From a virus: a DNA stretch of 46,874 nucleotides. Both the position numbers and the translations under genes were made by a program. The stretch lies in the IMG/VR virus record IMGVR_UViG_3300005096_000102, positions 1 to 46,874 of that record, one strand, 5' to 3'. The stretch's first letter is position 1, and the number at the start of each line of letters is the position of its first letter. The notes under the pieces were generated by a model. It was not told the origin of the DNA. It made no database searches and worked only from the letters and a program-made list of their open reading frames with translations. This document shows positions 46,690-46,874 of this stretch, piece by piece.

Positions 46690-46874
46690 GTTGCATTCCC
46701 CCCACTGAATTTTCGTGTTCACTTTAATATTTTTTATAGTCCTTTGTAAAATTAAATAAAACGGCTTCCCATAAATGGGCCCGCGCCCCGTCATAAAATG
46801 GGGCGAAGTCTCACTATGAGACGGTATCGCGTAGAGTCGTAAAATTTACTAAAACTAAGCGATCTGTGCGGGCT
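46690..46874 (-). promoter_or_regulatory. Leader of the terminase genes, possible cos-proximal region
   Basis: 185 bp without a convincing gene. It contains three small dyads, CCCAT/ATGGG (46768-46779), CGCCCC/GGGGCG (46784-46805) and GTCTCA/TGAGAC (46808-46822), and an A/T-rich tract (46720-46760, with TTTACA and TATAAAA on the minus strand) that may be a promoter. Distance from the window end to the small-subunit gene equals that from cos to Nu1 in lambda (about 190 bp), so cosB/cosN functions may reside here. This is inference from layout. Confidence 0.45.

Noticed and set aside
46690-46794. Longer N-terminus for the terminase small subunit (start at 46794)
   Set aside because: The added 35 residues translate AT-rich promoter-like DNA and dyads, whereas the TTG at 46689 has a strong GGGGGG site and begins right before the HTH.
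1-46874. Possible lysogeny genes or tRNAs
   Set aside because: No integrase, excisionase, transposase, attachment-type direct repeat or tRNA cloverleaf was recognised on either strand; the small HTH protein alone does not show a temperate lifestyle.

Overview
The window is a phage genome, apparently complete or nearly so (about 47 kb). It encodes a contractile-tailed (myovirus-type) virion, a lysis cassette and its own replication genes. I see no tRNA, rRNA, integrase, transposase or CRISPR array, so nothing shows lysogeny. The lipoprotein (spanin-like) genes and the GH108-type lysozyme suggest a Gram-negative host. The host genus cannot be read from the sequence.

Layout. (1) 1-2223, minus strand: a gpZ-like minor tail protein, a small lipoprotein, a Lys-rich protein, a ribbon-helix-helix-like protein and a PD-(D/E)XK resolvase-like nuclease. 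(2) 2224-3033: about 0.8 kb without genes, rich in repeats (palindromes, five TGGGYTAC boxes, five 9-bp repeats). It is the best candidate for an origin and divergent control region. (3) 3034-6783, plus strand: an early operon of overlapping small genes led by a stand-alone response-regulator receiver domain and closed by a strong terminator at 6030-6070, followed by a second two-gene unit with a WGR-domain protein. (4) 6784-10272, minus strand: a structured non-coding stretch, dNMP kinase, a large PrimPol/SF3-helicase protein and a small HTH regulator. (5) 10266-19166, plus strand: SNF2-type helicase, 3'-5' exonuclease, DUF2800 (Cas4-like), DUF2815 (ssDNA-binding) and family A DNA polymerase, mixed with small genes. 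(6) 19163-46689, minus strand: the late region. In transcription order it holds terminase small and large subunits, gpW, portal, a protease-capsid fusion, DUF2190, gpFII- and gpU-like joining proteins, Mu-like tail genes (gp38 to gp48 equivalents), fibre and surface proteins with the lysis genes embedded among them, and a terminator at 19114-19141.

The head genes are lambda-like and the tail genes Mu-like, so the virion is a hybrid. The window's right end lies 185 bp upstream of the terminase small subunit. That is the position of cos in lambda, and it suggests that the window ends are genome ends that join in the cell. Joining them would make one continuous late transcription unit from about 2.2 kb leftwards through the resolvase and gpZ-like genes, across the ends, and into terminase and structural genes.

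The most unusual items are: the phage-borne receiver domain heading a chain of unrecognised small genes; the repeat-rich control region; a -1 frameshifted tail chaperone extension; a 28-residue membrane microprotein between the terminase genes; Sec signal peptides on two fibre-region proteins; paired 16-bp inverted repeats before the ssDNA-binding gene; and the relocated gpZ-like gene. All functional calls come from reading translations by eye, without database searches.
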